A stretch of 64,000 nt of DNA from Amoebidium appalachense. Taxonomy: Eukaryota; Ichthyosporea. Position 1 is the first letter of the stretch; each line of letters begins with the position of its first letter. A program made the translations under genes and the position numbers. The notes beneath the pieces were generated by a model. That model searched no databases. It was not told where the DNA came from and was given only the letters and a program-made list of their open reading frames with translations. Of this stretch, positions 39,431 to 53,196 are shown in pieces. Location: the NCBI GenBank assembly GCA_963693365.1, contig CAVNZM010000004.1, positions 11,842,001 to 11,906,000 of the forward strand, in the 5' to 3' direction.

Positions 39431-40559
39431 GTGAGTTTATCTTGTAACGCCTACACACTAGCTCACTAGCCTTCCTCTCCCGCTACCTCCCACCCCCCCA
39501 CCCCCACCCCCCCGCCACCCCCCCACCTCCCCCCCACCCCACCCTACCCTTCCCTCCCCTTCCCGTACCGTTGTCCATGATCGTGGAATCAGGCATCCCT
39601 CGTGTTTCTCCCACCCACCCCATGCCTTCCTCTTCTTCCCTCCCTTCTCATGGATTTTCTCTCTCGCCCCTCTCTCCCCGTCCGAATAATTTTGTCCCCT
39701 GTGTTAGACCTAGGCCCTCTACTGGTACCGAATCGCGGGGGCCCCAAACCATAGTCCCCGCTGTCCCTTTCCCGCTCCAGGTACGTCAAGCTCACTACAT
39801 GAATCAGCTCGTGTGAAAATGATGTTCCTGAGACGTTTCACATCCTCTTGCACGCACGTAAAAGTCCGAGGACCTAAGTTGCACATGAGTAGTACAGCAT
39901 GGCCGTGCCCCCACTTTTTTTGTTGTTTTTTTTTTCCTTTTATTTTTTTTCCAAATGAAAGGTTACGTTGGCTTTTCCCGTCCTCTGGTGCTCTCTGATG
40001 ACGTGATCTCCGGCGGCAGCCAACATGGCCAGATATGGAAGGTAAATGAGCCAATAGGAAAGTACATGTGCTTTCCCCCACTCAACAATCAAGAGTGAAG
40101 TTTCCGTTTTTAAGAATAGCATAAAAATGCGAAATGTCAATAAAGGAAATGTTAAGTCTTATGATTATATTGTTTATCTAAATATTTTATGCATTTTATA
40201 TATTTTGTATAATTTTTTATTCATTGCATTGCATTGCCTACACCTGGAAAGCGTACATTCTGGAGATCGATTATGCAAAACTGATTTGGTATATCTCTAT
40301 GCATAAAAAACTTAGATCTAGGAGGTTGACCTTCGGAAGCTGTAGCTCAGATCTGGTGTGTGACTGACTGAGACTCGCCTCGGAACGGCTTTTATATGAA
40401 CGGTTGCGCAAACCCACAGGTGTGCACTCCGGAAAGTCAGAGAAAGGCATACTTGGCCCGTGAACATCGCTGCCTCTGTTTATTCCTACGTTCTAAGAGG
40501 TAGGGGCCAGGCACCCCATGGAGACAGCGAAAGCCCGCCATGCACAACCTCTTCCTCCT

Positions 40560-40562
40560 CCC

Positions 40563-40595
<33 letters not shown>
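40560..40595. repeat. Poly-C tract
   Basis: About 30 uninterrupted Cs between the putative small-gene segments. Flanks are CT-rich. Confidence 0.8.
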
Positions 40596-40596
<1 letters not shown>

Positions 40597-41167
40597 CCCG
40601 GTCACATCCCCACTCTTCCCTCTTCTCCCCCGATAGTTCTCAGCCCATCCCTTGCTCGCACCCTTCTTTTGCCCCCAAACCTCCCCACCGTTTGCTTCAC
40701 GAGGCTTGGTTGAAACCCCCTCCCTCTACCCACCAACACACACGCACAGATACACACAGACAAACACCACCACACATAACACGCGACATCGCCATCACCA
40801 TAACCAACAGGTGCTTCCACCCACCCTCATAAAAAGCCATACTCTTTGACTAAACGACCCACGCTAAAGTCAGACCGCCGAACCACTCTTTGGCAAGGCC
40901 CATATTTCCCCCTGCAACCCCAGTACTTCCATGTCTCTCTTTAACGGGAGGACCATGTCACCTGTGAGGTTGCCTCTTTCTACTATCTTCTTCTAGACCA
41001 TCTACACGGTACCCGAACACAAAACATAAGCCTGCCGCTCCCCTTTTCCCCTTCTCCTTAACACGCACGCACAGTAAACACACGCACGCTTCTTTTAGCA
41101 TCAGCGTCATTCCCCTGCGCTGTTTTCTCATTTTCGACCGAAAGCTGCCTGGTCTATGCCCCTCTAG

Positions 41168-41291
41168 GTACGAGCGCATAGGGCAGAAGCACATGTTCAT
41201 GGTGCACATTCAGCACTGTGTCTACTGCCAAGCGCACCCACTGGCCAGCCAGTGGTCATTTTACTTCTTGGTTGTTGCTCATGTTCGTTGA
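41168..41291 (+). CDS. Putative terminal exon, unrecognised
   Basis: After an acceptor CCCCTCTAG the sequence reads YERIGQKHMFMVHIQHCVYC and about 20 further residues to TGA at 41289-41291, 42 bases before the oxoprolinase ATG. It may be the end of the small gene that begins near 39331, or untranslated leader of the oxoprolinase transcript. Support is composition and the splice signal only. Confidence 0.28.
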
Positions 41292-41333
41292 CCCTTTGCA
41301 CTTTTCAGGTCGTTGCTCAAACACCAACCAAAA

Positions 41334-42462
41334 ATGGGGTCGCTTGAGAGAAGCGACAAGTTCCGGTTTGCCATTGACCGTGGTGGCACGTTCACGGACG
41401 TGTACGCCGAGTGTCCTGAGGGGATTGTGCGTGTGATGAAGCTGCTGTCAGAGGACCCGGATAACTACCCTGACGCACCGAGAGAGGGTATGGGGGGGTC
41501 GAACTATTGCAGGAGCGGAGCAACACCAAGTCCTTTTTTTTTTTTTTTTTTTTTTTCCCCAAGGGTGGCCGGGGGGAGAGGGGGAGAAGGGAGAGGGGGG
41601 GAAGGGGGAGGGAGGGGCAGAGGACAAGAGGGGGGCCGGGGGGAGGGGGGAGGGGGATGAGAAGGTGGGGGGAGGGGGGGGGGGGGGGGGGGGGAGGAGC
41701 GAGGGGCAGGGGGAAAAGGTCAAGGTCCCAGGGGGGAAGGCTCAAAAAATTAACAACAGGGAGCGGAAAGAGATGTGTTTGTGTGTGTGTGTGGGGCGGG
41801 GGGGGGGGGGGGGGGGGGGGGGTATGAGGGCGGTTAGAAAAATATGCATGGGTGCGGAGATGAAGTCTGGCAAAACTGGTGGAAGGAAGGGAGATTGGCG
41901 TGCTGGGAGAGGTGCAAGGGGGTGAGGAGACAGGTTGGCGTGGCTTTCGTTTGTATGGCTCCCGTGGTTGTAGAGGGATAGCCCCGGGGGCAGGAGGGAG
42001 GGGAGAGGGGGAGGAGGGGAGGGAGAAGGGAGGGAGGGTTGTGTTAAGTCGTGAAGGCATGACATCATGACTCGGGGTTTGCCTTTTATTTTCCCCTTAC
42101 GTTGTTTTCTTTACAATTGATTGAGCAAAGGAACTGTGTGGTTGGTTTAGAGAGGAGGGGCGGGAGGAAGAGAGCGGGAGGGGGGGGGGGGGGATAGGGA
42201 GGGGGGAAGGGGGCGGGGGGGGGGAGGGGAAGGAACTATGCAGGGTAATGTGAGGGAATACCACGAGGCGCCCCGGGGGAGGGAGGGGGGGGGGGGGGGG
42301 GGTTGTTCAGTTAGTGTTCGCGTGTGTGTATATATATAGGGGGGGGGGGGGGGGGAGGGGAGTAGGCCTTTGGGTTTCTAACTACCATGATTGTCAATTT
42401 AACGTGCCGCTATGCTTGCAACCCCCATTCTGCCCTGCCATGCCAGCAGTGCGAGCAACCCC

Positions 42463-42493
<31 letters not shown>

Positions 42494-42860
42494 ACACACA
42501 CTGGGAATGATTGATGATTCTTTACCCATCTAATATTACAACCACCCCCAGGTATCCGTCGTATTCTTGAAGAGCAAACTAAGATTCCCCACCCTCGTGA
42601 CCAGCCAGGTATCCCCTCTTCCTCCCCCCCCCCCCCCCCCCCCCCCCCTTGCCTTTCCCTCCTTCTATCCTTGAGCCCACGCCTCCCCACTCTCCATCTT
42701 CCTCACACACAAACACACACACACTTTCTCTCCCGAGCACGGCACACACCCACACACCCCCACACACAAATACACAAACTCTCTCTTTGTCTCCCTCTAT
42801 TTTTCTCTCTCCCCCTCTCTTTCTGTATTCCTTCCTCCCCCTCCCTGCCCCCCCCCCCCC

Positions 42861-42896
<36 letters not shown>

Positions 42897-43023
42897 CAAA
42901 CACACACACACACCCTCCACCCCTGCCTCCCACCCGCCTCCACCGGTTCCCCCTCCTGCCGTTTTTTAAGGAGGCGAATGAGGCAAGGAGGCGAATGAGG
43001 GCCGGGTGGGAGAAGGAGGGAGG

Positions 43024-43063
<40 letters not shown>

Positions 43064-43670
43064 TCGTGCCTTTCGTGTATACATGCAAAAGTTGGTTTTC
43101 AACCAATCCCGCTTACCGATCTACATGTGCACACAGTGGACACCAGCAGGATCGAGTTTATCCGCATGGGCACGACTGTTGCTACCAATGCTCTGTTGGA
43201 GAGAAAGGGGGAACCATTTGCCCTCCTCGTGACAAAGGGGTTTAAGGACCTTTTGCACATTGGCACACAGTCACGCCCTAAGATTTTCGACTTGAAAATT
43301 GAGACACCTGGAGTTTTACACGCCATGACGGTGGAGGTTGATGAGCGGGTGATCTTGCAGCAGGACGAGAAGAGGGACGATGCAATTAGGGGGGTCACTG
43401 GAGAGTACGTGTATGTGGAAAAGGTGAATGGGGTTTTTGTCATTTCATTGTGGGTCCCCGTTCATGCTGGTTGCTGAGGTTCCGATAGTGAGTTGGTTAT
43501 TCAGCTAGATATGTACATATCTAATGAACGAGTAATGATGTGACGTGCTAGCTGGACATCAATCCAACTTCACATGTTAGTTGTTTGCTGTATTACCATA
43601 CAAACATCCTTCTTTGCCTGTTTTTGAGGAATTGAGGCTTTGTGTGTGTGTGTTTTGGGGGTGTGTGTGT

Positions 43671-43704
<34 letters not shown>

Positions 43705-44654
43705 GACTTATGTGTTCCATTGGTAATAATTGTGAACGAGTCGGAGGAAAGGAACAAATAGCCCATAGATTGGTGGTACACGAAGAGAACAGGGGCTTTA
43801 TCTGCATTTTAGCACTATGTGGCTTGCCAAACATCGGTACACCCCCGCGGCGGGGGAGGGGGGGGGGGGAGGGGGGGAGAGGGAGAGGGGAGGTTGGGGG
43901 GAGGAGGGGGGAGAGGGGGAGCAAATTCTATGCTGGCTGGATCCTCTTCATAAACACCATCCTAATCTAATTTATATTTTCCCAGGAGCCAGATCTTGAA
44001 GCCGTGCGCCGAGACCTCGAGAAGGTTCTAGCAGCGGGCATTAAAGCACTGGCCGTGGTGTTCATGCACTCGTACACGTACCCAGTGCATGAGCAGAGGG
44101 TGGGGGACCTGGCACGTGACATGGGCTTTGACCACGTGTCGCTGTCGGCTGCAATTATGCCTATGGCTAAGGTGGGGGAGTGGGTGTGGGGCATGCATAA
44201 AACACGTGTGTACATACTTAAATAATGGTGCAAGTGTGTGCGCATGCACGTAACATTGTGACACATGTACACGTGGAAACACTTGGATGCACAAGCACAC
44301 AGAAGCAGGCAGACGGACACGCTCAGACATGCATTAGCAGATGCAAGGAGCACAGATGTCGGCATGCTTTTGGTTTTGCTGTTGCTCCGCCATCCTAGAG
44401 ATATACTCTGATTGCTGCATATTTTCTCCGTTCTTCGCCTTTATCCTCCCCCCCCCCCCACCACCACCACCACCACACCACCACCACCACCACTTTGTAC
44501 TGAAATCTAGTATTAAACCTTCCCCCGCCCCAAAACACACAAGGAGGCACAGACACTCATCACCTACTCACTGACACTGTGTGGTCGCAGATTGTGCCCC
44601 GTGGCTACACTGCCTGTGCCGATGCATACCTCACACCATGCATCAAGGTAATCA

Positions 44655-44695
<41 letters not shown>

Positions 44696-44728
44696 AAAAA
44701 AAAGAAAAAGAAAAGAAAAAAAAGCGTG

Positions 44729-44789
<61 letters not shown>

Positions 44790-44976
44790 ACACACACACA
44801 TGCACACATGCACAGGCACACAAAACTCCAACACCCACAAACACCCCCACAATTACTGCAGGGCTCCTTGCTCCTCTCTTACTTCAATTTATCCCCTTCC
44901 TTCCCCACCCACCCACCCACCCCATCCCCGCCTTCCCCCCCGTCCCTCCTTTGGCCCTTCTCGCACACACACACAC

Positions 44977-45053
<77 letters not shown>

Positions 45054-45939
45054 GTGTGCACCGCCCCACCTTTCCCCACCCAACACCCTCCCCTGGACTT
45101 GTCCCAATTATCGACCAAAAAACATGTGTCTAACGTTTAAGAAAAGGATTTCCCATTTCCCAGCTTGCATTTCTCCTGCCCGGATCTAGTCAACTCCTCA
45201 GATAAACCCAAATTTCCTTTTTCCCTCTCTTTTCCCCCCCCTCTTTTTTCCTCGTTCAACCTTAAGGACAAAGGGTTCAAAACTAAATTTCCTTATATAC
45301 CATATATGGTATATGAGACTATTGGTCCGTTATATCCCCACCAATCAAATTGAGTGCGGCCATGAACCATGCATGTGCATAACGGCAGATCGTAATCCCC
45401 CATACTCCCTAACTCCCGATACTCAGTGGGGGCCGATAATCCTACATATGAAATTTGATCAATTACATAGTGAAATTTCAAAATGAACCCTTTGTCCTTA
45501 ACTTACCATTTAATCACACCCACAGCGCTATGTCAAATCTTTCAGTGAGGGATTTGCAGGGGGGCTCAAAGATGTCAACGTCTTGTTCATGCAGTCGGAT
45601 GGTGGCCTTACTCCCGTGGATGCTTTCAATGGTGGGTGGTTAGAATGGTTAATGATTCGTTATACTAGAGGTGTGGGTGTGTGCACATGTGTGTGTGCTT
45701 TTGAATTGCTTTTCTTGTTGGTGGTATCAGCTGCTATGCCTGGCTGGGAAGAGAATTTCTATAGAAACGTGACCTATAAAAATTGATGCTGCTGTACATT
45801 CCCACCAGGTTGCCCCCTCCCCCCCCCTCCCCCCCCTCCCCCCTCCCCGCCAAATCCTCCGGCCTCTCCTGGCTCCTCCACACACTGTGACACACACACT
45901 CACTCACGTGCACATAAACGGTAAACCACACACATGTAC

Positions 45940-46037
<98 letters not shown>

Positions 46038-47463
46038 CGCAAACACACCATGTAGGTTCTCGAGCCATTCTGTCGGGGCCTGCCGGTGGTGTTGTGGGCT
46101 ATGGGTTGACGTCATACAAGAAGGTCACCGAGAGACCTGTGATTGGCTTTGATATGGGCGGCACATCTACAGATGTCTCTCGCTATGCCGGCACATATGT
46201 GGGTTCACAGAGTTTCGCTGTGTGTGTTGTCGGGTATATGTGTGGTCGTGGATGAGGGTGAAGGAGGGTGGAAAGGGGTGTTTGAATGTTCCCCCCGCGG
46301 GGATGGGGGAGGGGATGAGGAGCGGTTGTTGGGGAGTGGGGTACATCATGTGGGTATGACGTTTATCAGGACTTTGGGCCATGACGTATCTGTTTTCCTC
46401 ATGGACACGACACATGGGCGTAGGAAAAACATGGAGGATGGCTGTTTAAAGCTCAACGGATTGGCCAGTTCCCCTGTAAATGATTTGTTTAGCTCTACTG
46501 CAGCGTCGACCATGTGAAATCTGTGTCTATCCGGATTCGGTTCTTCATAGCTTGATCGCAACTTACGAGAGGGTCGGCCGTATAAGAGCTACCGATGACC
46601 ATACATGGAGCACAAGCGGATAGCAGGTGACGTCATTTGATCAATCAGTCTGAAGGGAATAGTCCAGGCAGTCCACACTGGGTTTGCATGTTTCGGCTAG
46701 CAGCTTTTAGCCATGACCTGTAATTGAAAATAAGCAATTATATCTTAAAATGTACTTATCACGTGATTGCATGGAACAGGAGCACGTGTTTGAGACCACC
46801 ACTGCAGGCATCACCATCCAGGCACCCCAGCTGGACATCAACACGGTGGCTGCAGGTGGGTGCATGTGGAAATGTGTGTATTTGCACACGGTTAGGCACC
46901 CATGTATGGGTAACCCATAAAGAGAAAATGTCGGAATTTTTACGGTAATCCTTTCGGAACTAGTGCGTAAACTATTGGGATCGTGCCGCTAGTCTATGGT
47001 AATCCATTGTGACTCTGGAAATTTCCGACTTATCTATTGTTTTTTCAACTAAATGGCCACTCCTTACGTTTGCTTTACCGATAAGCATGTCCATTACTGA
47101 TAAAGTTTTGAAGTACAATTATGTTGGGGCGTCCGACTAGAAAGACTGAGGAATGTTATCCCAAAGGTTGTCAGGCAGTAACAAAGGCAGCAGCAACACG
47201 ATTTTATCTTTCGCTTTACCTGCTCACGTGACAATGGCATGCAGGTGGTGGGTCCCGGCTGTTCTTCCGTTCTGGCATGTTTGTGGTCGGCCCCGAGTCT
47301 GTTGGTGCTCACCCTGGCCCTGTTTGCTACAGAAAAGGTTCGTGTCCCTCTCTCCCTCCCTTCTCACCCCCCTCCCTCCCCCCCCTTCCCCCCTCTCCCC
47401 TTCAAACAATACGCAGACACATGCGGGCACGCCCACACACACGAACACGCACACAGACACACA

Positions 47464-47503
<40 letters not shown>

Positions 47504-47977
47504 ATCCATCCATCCATCCATCCATCCGCCTGCCCGTCGTCACCACCGGTCCAAGCACCACCGTCATTGCACAGAACATAGGATTCGGTACAGTAAGTGG
47601 AAACCAAGAGACAAAGAAACCACCGTCAACAGTCTGGAACCCGCACCTTGGCATACACTTCCCAGTCATTCTTATCCTACCCTGCATATGTGTCAGTCAC
47701 CCTTTGCACATACCTCGATTTGTGAGTCTTGCTTGCTGATGTATACCATCCTCCCCACCAACGGTCCGTCGTGATCTCTTATCTCTTAAATCACCAAGTC
47801 ACGAATCAGAAGGCCTCCACATTGCTTAATAGCCAAACAGATTTGCCTTTTTTTTTCGTATGCCATCACTAAACAGAGTTGTAGGTGTTCATGCATTAGT
47901 GATAATGTATCACTAAACTTGGGCAACATACAGGCGGGAACCTGGCTGTTACCGATGCAAATCTGATGCTTGGTAAG

Positions 47978-48037
<60 letters not shown>

Positions 48038-49061
48038 AAAAAAAAGAAAAAGAAAAGAAAAAACACCGCACACATACACACACGCATATACATATACACA
48101 CTACTCTCTCTTTTTATTTTTTTCCCTCCCTCCCTTCCCTTCCTGCCCTCCCGTCCTCCCACGACCCCTTTCCCCCCACCCTCCCCACCCCCCTTCCCCC
48201 ATCCCCCTCCTTCCCTCGATTCCTTGCTCCTTCCTTCCTCCATCCTCCTCCCTGCCTCCTGCGCCCTCCCTCTTCCCTCTCTTCCCCTCTCTCCCTCCCG
48301 TCCCTCCCTCCCTCTATGCCTCTTCCCTCCCCCCCTTCCCCCCCCCCCCCCCCTCCCCCGGCCCTCTTCTTCCCGGTTAAGTTAAACACTACCTGTTTCT
48401 TCCGTAGATATATAATTGTCCACGTTCTCTTGCTGAAATTGGCCATATTTCGTCTTTTGCCTCTTTACAACCAAGTACCCCAGAGCCCTCCCTCCCCCCC
48501 CTCCTCTCCCTTGTGCAGGAAATAGGCGGATGTGCAAATATTCGGACATGCCACTCGCTCGGAACCTTGCATTCACGCATATTCGTTTGCTCCACCTACA
48601 CCGAATCCCCCTCCCCCCCCTTCCCCTCCTCTGTACCACCAACCCAATTCACATATCATGTATTTCCGTCCAACCATCTATCACATTCCAGCATGACAAC
48701 GTACGCAACTCCTTCTATGTTTACAGGGCGCCTACGTGGAGAGTTTTTCCCCGCCATATTTGGCCCAACCGAAGACCAACCATTGGACGAGGAAGGAACT
48801 AGAAAGGCCTTTGCTCTTCTGACTGATCAAGTCAACAAGTTCAATGCACTAAAGGCAAAAGGAAACTACACGCCCATGACACCAGAAGAACTTGCCTATG
48901 GGTTTGTGTGTGTGGCTAATGAGGCCATGTGCAGGCCCATACGTGCACTGACACAGGCAAAGGTGTGTACGTGTGCGTGTGTGGGCGGGTAGGCAGAAGG
49001 GTGTGTGCGTGTGGGCATGTGTGTGCACCTTTTTTATTTTGGCCGGGGAAAGGAGGTGAGA

Positions 49062-49131
<70 letters not shown>

Positions 49132-49644
49132 AGTCGTGCGTTGGGATGTGAGCGTGTGGTGGGTGAGGCTTTTTTCCTTTTTTCCTTCTTTTTTTTGTTG
49201 CCGCGAGGGGGGGGGGGGGGGGGGGGGGGACAGAAGTATGCTTTGGCAGTCTTACATTCAATGTTTTTGAATCCTTTTGTGTTTTCTGAGGCCACAAATG
49301 TTCGATACGCCTCATCTGCCTAGCCACCAGTGTACCCATTGATCACTTCACATCTCCACCATTAATTTTTACATATTGATCGTTTCTCATCCCCACCAAT
49401 CTATTTTTATCTCCCAATAGGGTCATGACACTACGGCACACACGTTGGCCTGCTTTGGTGGTGCCGGAGGCCAGCATGCATGTGCCATTGCAAGGTCACT
49501 GGGCATGAAGGAGGTCTTCGTGCACAGGTGTGTGTGGGTGTGTGGGTGTGGGTGTGTGGTGGGAAGGAGGGGGTGACAAGGGGGAAGGGGCAAGGGAGGG
49601 AGGGAGGGGAAGAGGGGGGGGGGGTCTGTGTGTGGGTGTGTTAA

Positions 49645-49722
<78 letters not shown>

Positions 49723-50636
49723 GGAGGGGGGGGGGGGGGGGGGGGGGGGGGGATATGTTTGTGTGCCTATGTGTGCTTTTTTTTTATGTGCATTGGTTTG
49801 TCTATCTCTGCATATATGATATGTAAGTAAGGTGCTCACTTGATTTGTCACACTTAACATGGCACTGAAAAGTTTTCTGAACGCATTATCTAACGAGAAT
49901 ATGCTTCGCTTTCATGCTTTCTGTACTCGTATTCATTTCAACTTTCTGTCCCCACCACCAACCCATTCCTTCAGCCTCCTTCAACCAACCCCCCCCCCCC
50001 CCCTCCCCCTCCCCCCCCCCCCCCCCCCCAAACACACACACACACACCCGACCCACACCCCTTGCCCCCCTCCCCCCTCCTCCTCCCCCCGACCTACGAC
50101 CCCATATCCCCTCCCATTTTTTTTATGCACAGGTATTCAGGTATTCTATCAGCCTACGGCCTTGCACTGGCCGATGTAGTGACTGAGGCGCAGGAGCCAT
50201 GTGCCGCCACATACAGCCAGGATACACTGCCCATGCTCAGAGAGAGACTGGCTGGGTTGGCTCAGAGGGCTACTAAGGACCTGGAGGTAGGGTGTGTGTG
50301 CATGCTGTAGTTGGGTGAAATGGGATGGGACGTGGGGGGGGGGGGGGGAAGGAAGGAGTGAGAGAGGGAGAGGGGGAGGGAAGGGGTGGGGGGTTGGAGT
50401 GATGGAGGGGGGTCGAGGGGGGGGGGGGGAGGGGGGAGGGGGGGAGGGGGGGGGCTTGCATGCGGTGCTTCGGGTCGTTCCATCTGGTCATTGACCTCTT
50501 TTCTGTCTCCTTTTCTTTTCTCTCCTTTTTGTCGCATTTTCTTCCGTCCCTCCCATGTATTTCCTTCTCTGTGTCTCTGCATCCCTCCCTCTCTTCGTCT
50601 CACTCACACTCACCACACACACACACACACACGCAC

Positions 50637-50682
<46 letters not shown>

Positions 50683-50818
50683 AGCAGGGCATGTCCGCCT
50701 CTAGTGTGAGTGTTGAGCTCTTCCTCAACATGCGCTACGACCGCACAGACTGTGCCCTGATGGTCTCAGGGGGCACAGAGGGGGTGGGCTTTGCAGAAGC
50801 ATTCGAGGCTCAGGTAGA

Positions 50819-50849
<31 letters not shown>

Positions 50850-51912
50850 GCCCTGAGGGAGCAAAAAAAAAAGAAGGAAAAAAAAAAAGGTAAAGGAAAA
50901 GAAAGGTAAAAAAAGAAAACGACATCCACACTGCCACCGCCACCGCCACCACAATCCCACACTGCCACCCCCTCCCGAACCATTTTACACTACACATGCT
51001 CTTGATATCCTTCCCCCTCCCGCTCCCCCTCCAACCCACCCACCCACCCCTCCCCCAACCCCCTCCTCCACATACACACCAAGAAAAATAACAAGAAAAA
51101 GGACATACGTACACACACCACCACCACCACCACCAGTAACCCTTTGGCAAGGTGCATATCTGCTGCATGTTTTGTTGTGCCAATTTTTCATTATGTTCTT
51201 ATGCATTGCAGCATGTGACGCATTCTGAGCTCTCTGAGCCTGTTATCTACCATTTACTTAACCTCCCATGTTTCATTCGAAACCAGTGTTTGCTTTTCCG
51301 TGTCTGCATGCACCATTCACTTCTGATAGCTGTGTGTTCGTTCCCCTTGCACTCAGATCCAACTTGCGCCCGTATCAGTGTTCAGAGAACTCGTGCCGTC
51401 ATCCAAAGTGGTTTGAATTTCTTTTTCTTTTTTCTTTTTTTTTTGTTGGTGTGCGCGCGCGTGTGCGTGGAGGGGGGGGGGGGGGGGGGGGGGAGTAATT
51501 GTGTCTGACGCACCACCCCCTTCACAGTACAAGCAGGAGTTTGGGTTCGTCATCCCCAACAGGCCCATCATTGTCGATGACGTCAGAGTGAGGGCCACAG
51601 CAAGGGGTGTGCCCACTCCACGCGCAAAAGTACGCCATCCCCCCCCCCCTCCTCCCCTCCTCCCCAACACACACACACACACACACACACACCACGCACA
51701 CGCACACGCACACACATCTCCACCCTTTCCCCCAGAAAAGTAACAGATTTTTAGCGTTGTGTTGTGCATTCCCTTTCCATGCATAAGAAGCAACCCTCTC
51801 ACCGAAAACATGAGGTGTAGTGTGGTCGCGGTCGAGCCCCCACATTTATTGCACAGACAGCCATATTATTTGTAAAGAGACCGGGGACGGGCGAGTCGGC
51901 TCACCCCGGGGG

Positions 51913-51981
<69 letters not shown>

Positions 51982-52386
51982 CACCTATGATGATGTTAAG
52001 GTTCCTTTTGCTTTTAGATTCCTGTGCGGACGGAAAAGCCCACACCCACCAAGATCGTCAAGTGCTATTTTGAAGGTGAGCACTGGCTTGTGTCGTTTTT
52101 TTTTTTTTTTTTTTTTTTTTTTTCCGTCGTCAGAGTGTCATAACTGTCACAATCACTGCTCTCGTGCAATGTGTCGGGACGTGCCTCCTGTATGTGTCCG
52201 CAGCTATGTACGGTGTCCTTACGAGAAGGGGGGGGGGGGGGGGGAGGGGGGGGGGAGGGGGGGGGGGAGGGGCAGCACTTATGTCAGGGCGAGGAACGAG
52301 GAAGCGTTGGATTGGGGGTGCAGTTGTGAAGGCCCTAGCCAAGGGGTTGGTGTTTTTGTTTTGTTTTTTTTTGTTTTTTTTTGTGT

Positions 52387-52436
<50 letters not shown>

Positions 52437-53150
52437 TCTATACCACTGGTGCTTTCAAAAAAATTAGCCATTAATTTTGATTGACCGCAGGGGGTTACCA
52501 GGACACCGAGGTGCACCTGCTCGATCAGTTGGGCTGTGGGCAGACCGTGGATGGGCCAGCCATACTCATAGAGAAGAACTCCACCGTGCTGGTGCGTGCC
52601 GCTAATTTTAGTTTATGCTGCTATTATGGACGGTGGTAGTGAATATGAACGAACAAGGGCATATGATATTTCACGGCTACTTTTAGCTGATGCTGCTATA
52701 TAGGAAGATGTGGTATGTGATGGATCTGGGTATGTATTGGTATGCAGCTGCATATTTTTTTTTGCTGACCTTATCTGCACATGGGTTTTATTTTTGATAG
52801 ATTAGGTTCCCCTCACTGCATTCCTTTGTTGTTGTAAATCAAAAGCAGCGCCAAGTGAAAGGCGAGAAATGCATACATCGATACTTGGAAATGGAAACCA
52901 GCGGTTTTTAACTGTAGTTTGCTCTGTGCTCTGTGAGTTGACGGGATATATGTCCATGTATGGAATGTGCCCCTACATATCCATGACAATCCTGATTGGT
53001 GGTTGCTATGCACAGGTCGAGCCGGGCTGCAAGGCATCACTGACTGAGGAGGGAGATCTGAAGATCCTTGTGGGTGACCAGGTACGCAGCACAGCCCCCC
53101 CCCCCCCCCCCCCCCCCCCCCCACCCCACCCCACCCCACCCCACCCCCCC

Positions 53151-53196
<46 letters not shown>

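Noticed and set aside
43424-43477. Continuation of oxoprolinase exon 3 to a stop at 43477
   Set aside because: The donor AAG|GTGAAT at 43424 joins exon 4 in phase and restores family sequence; reading through would truncate the enzyme.
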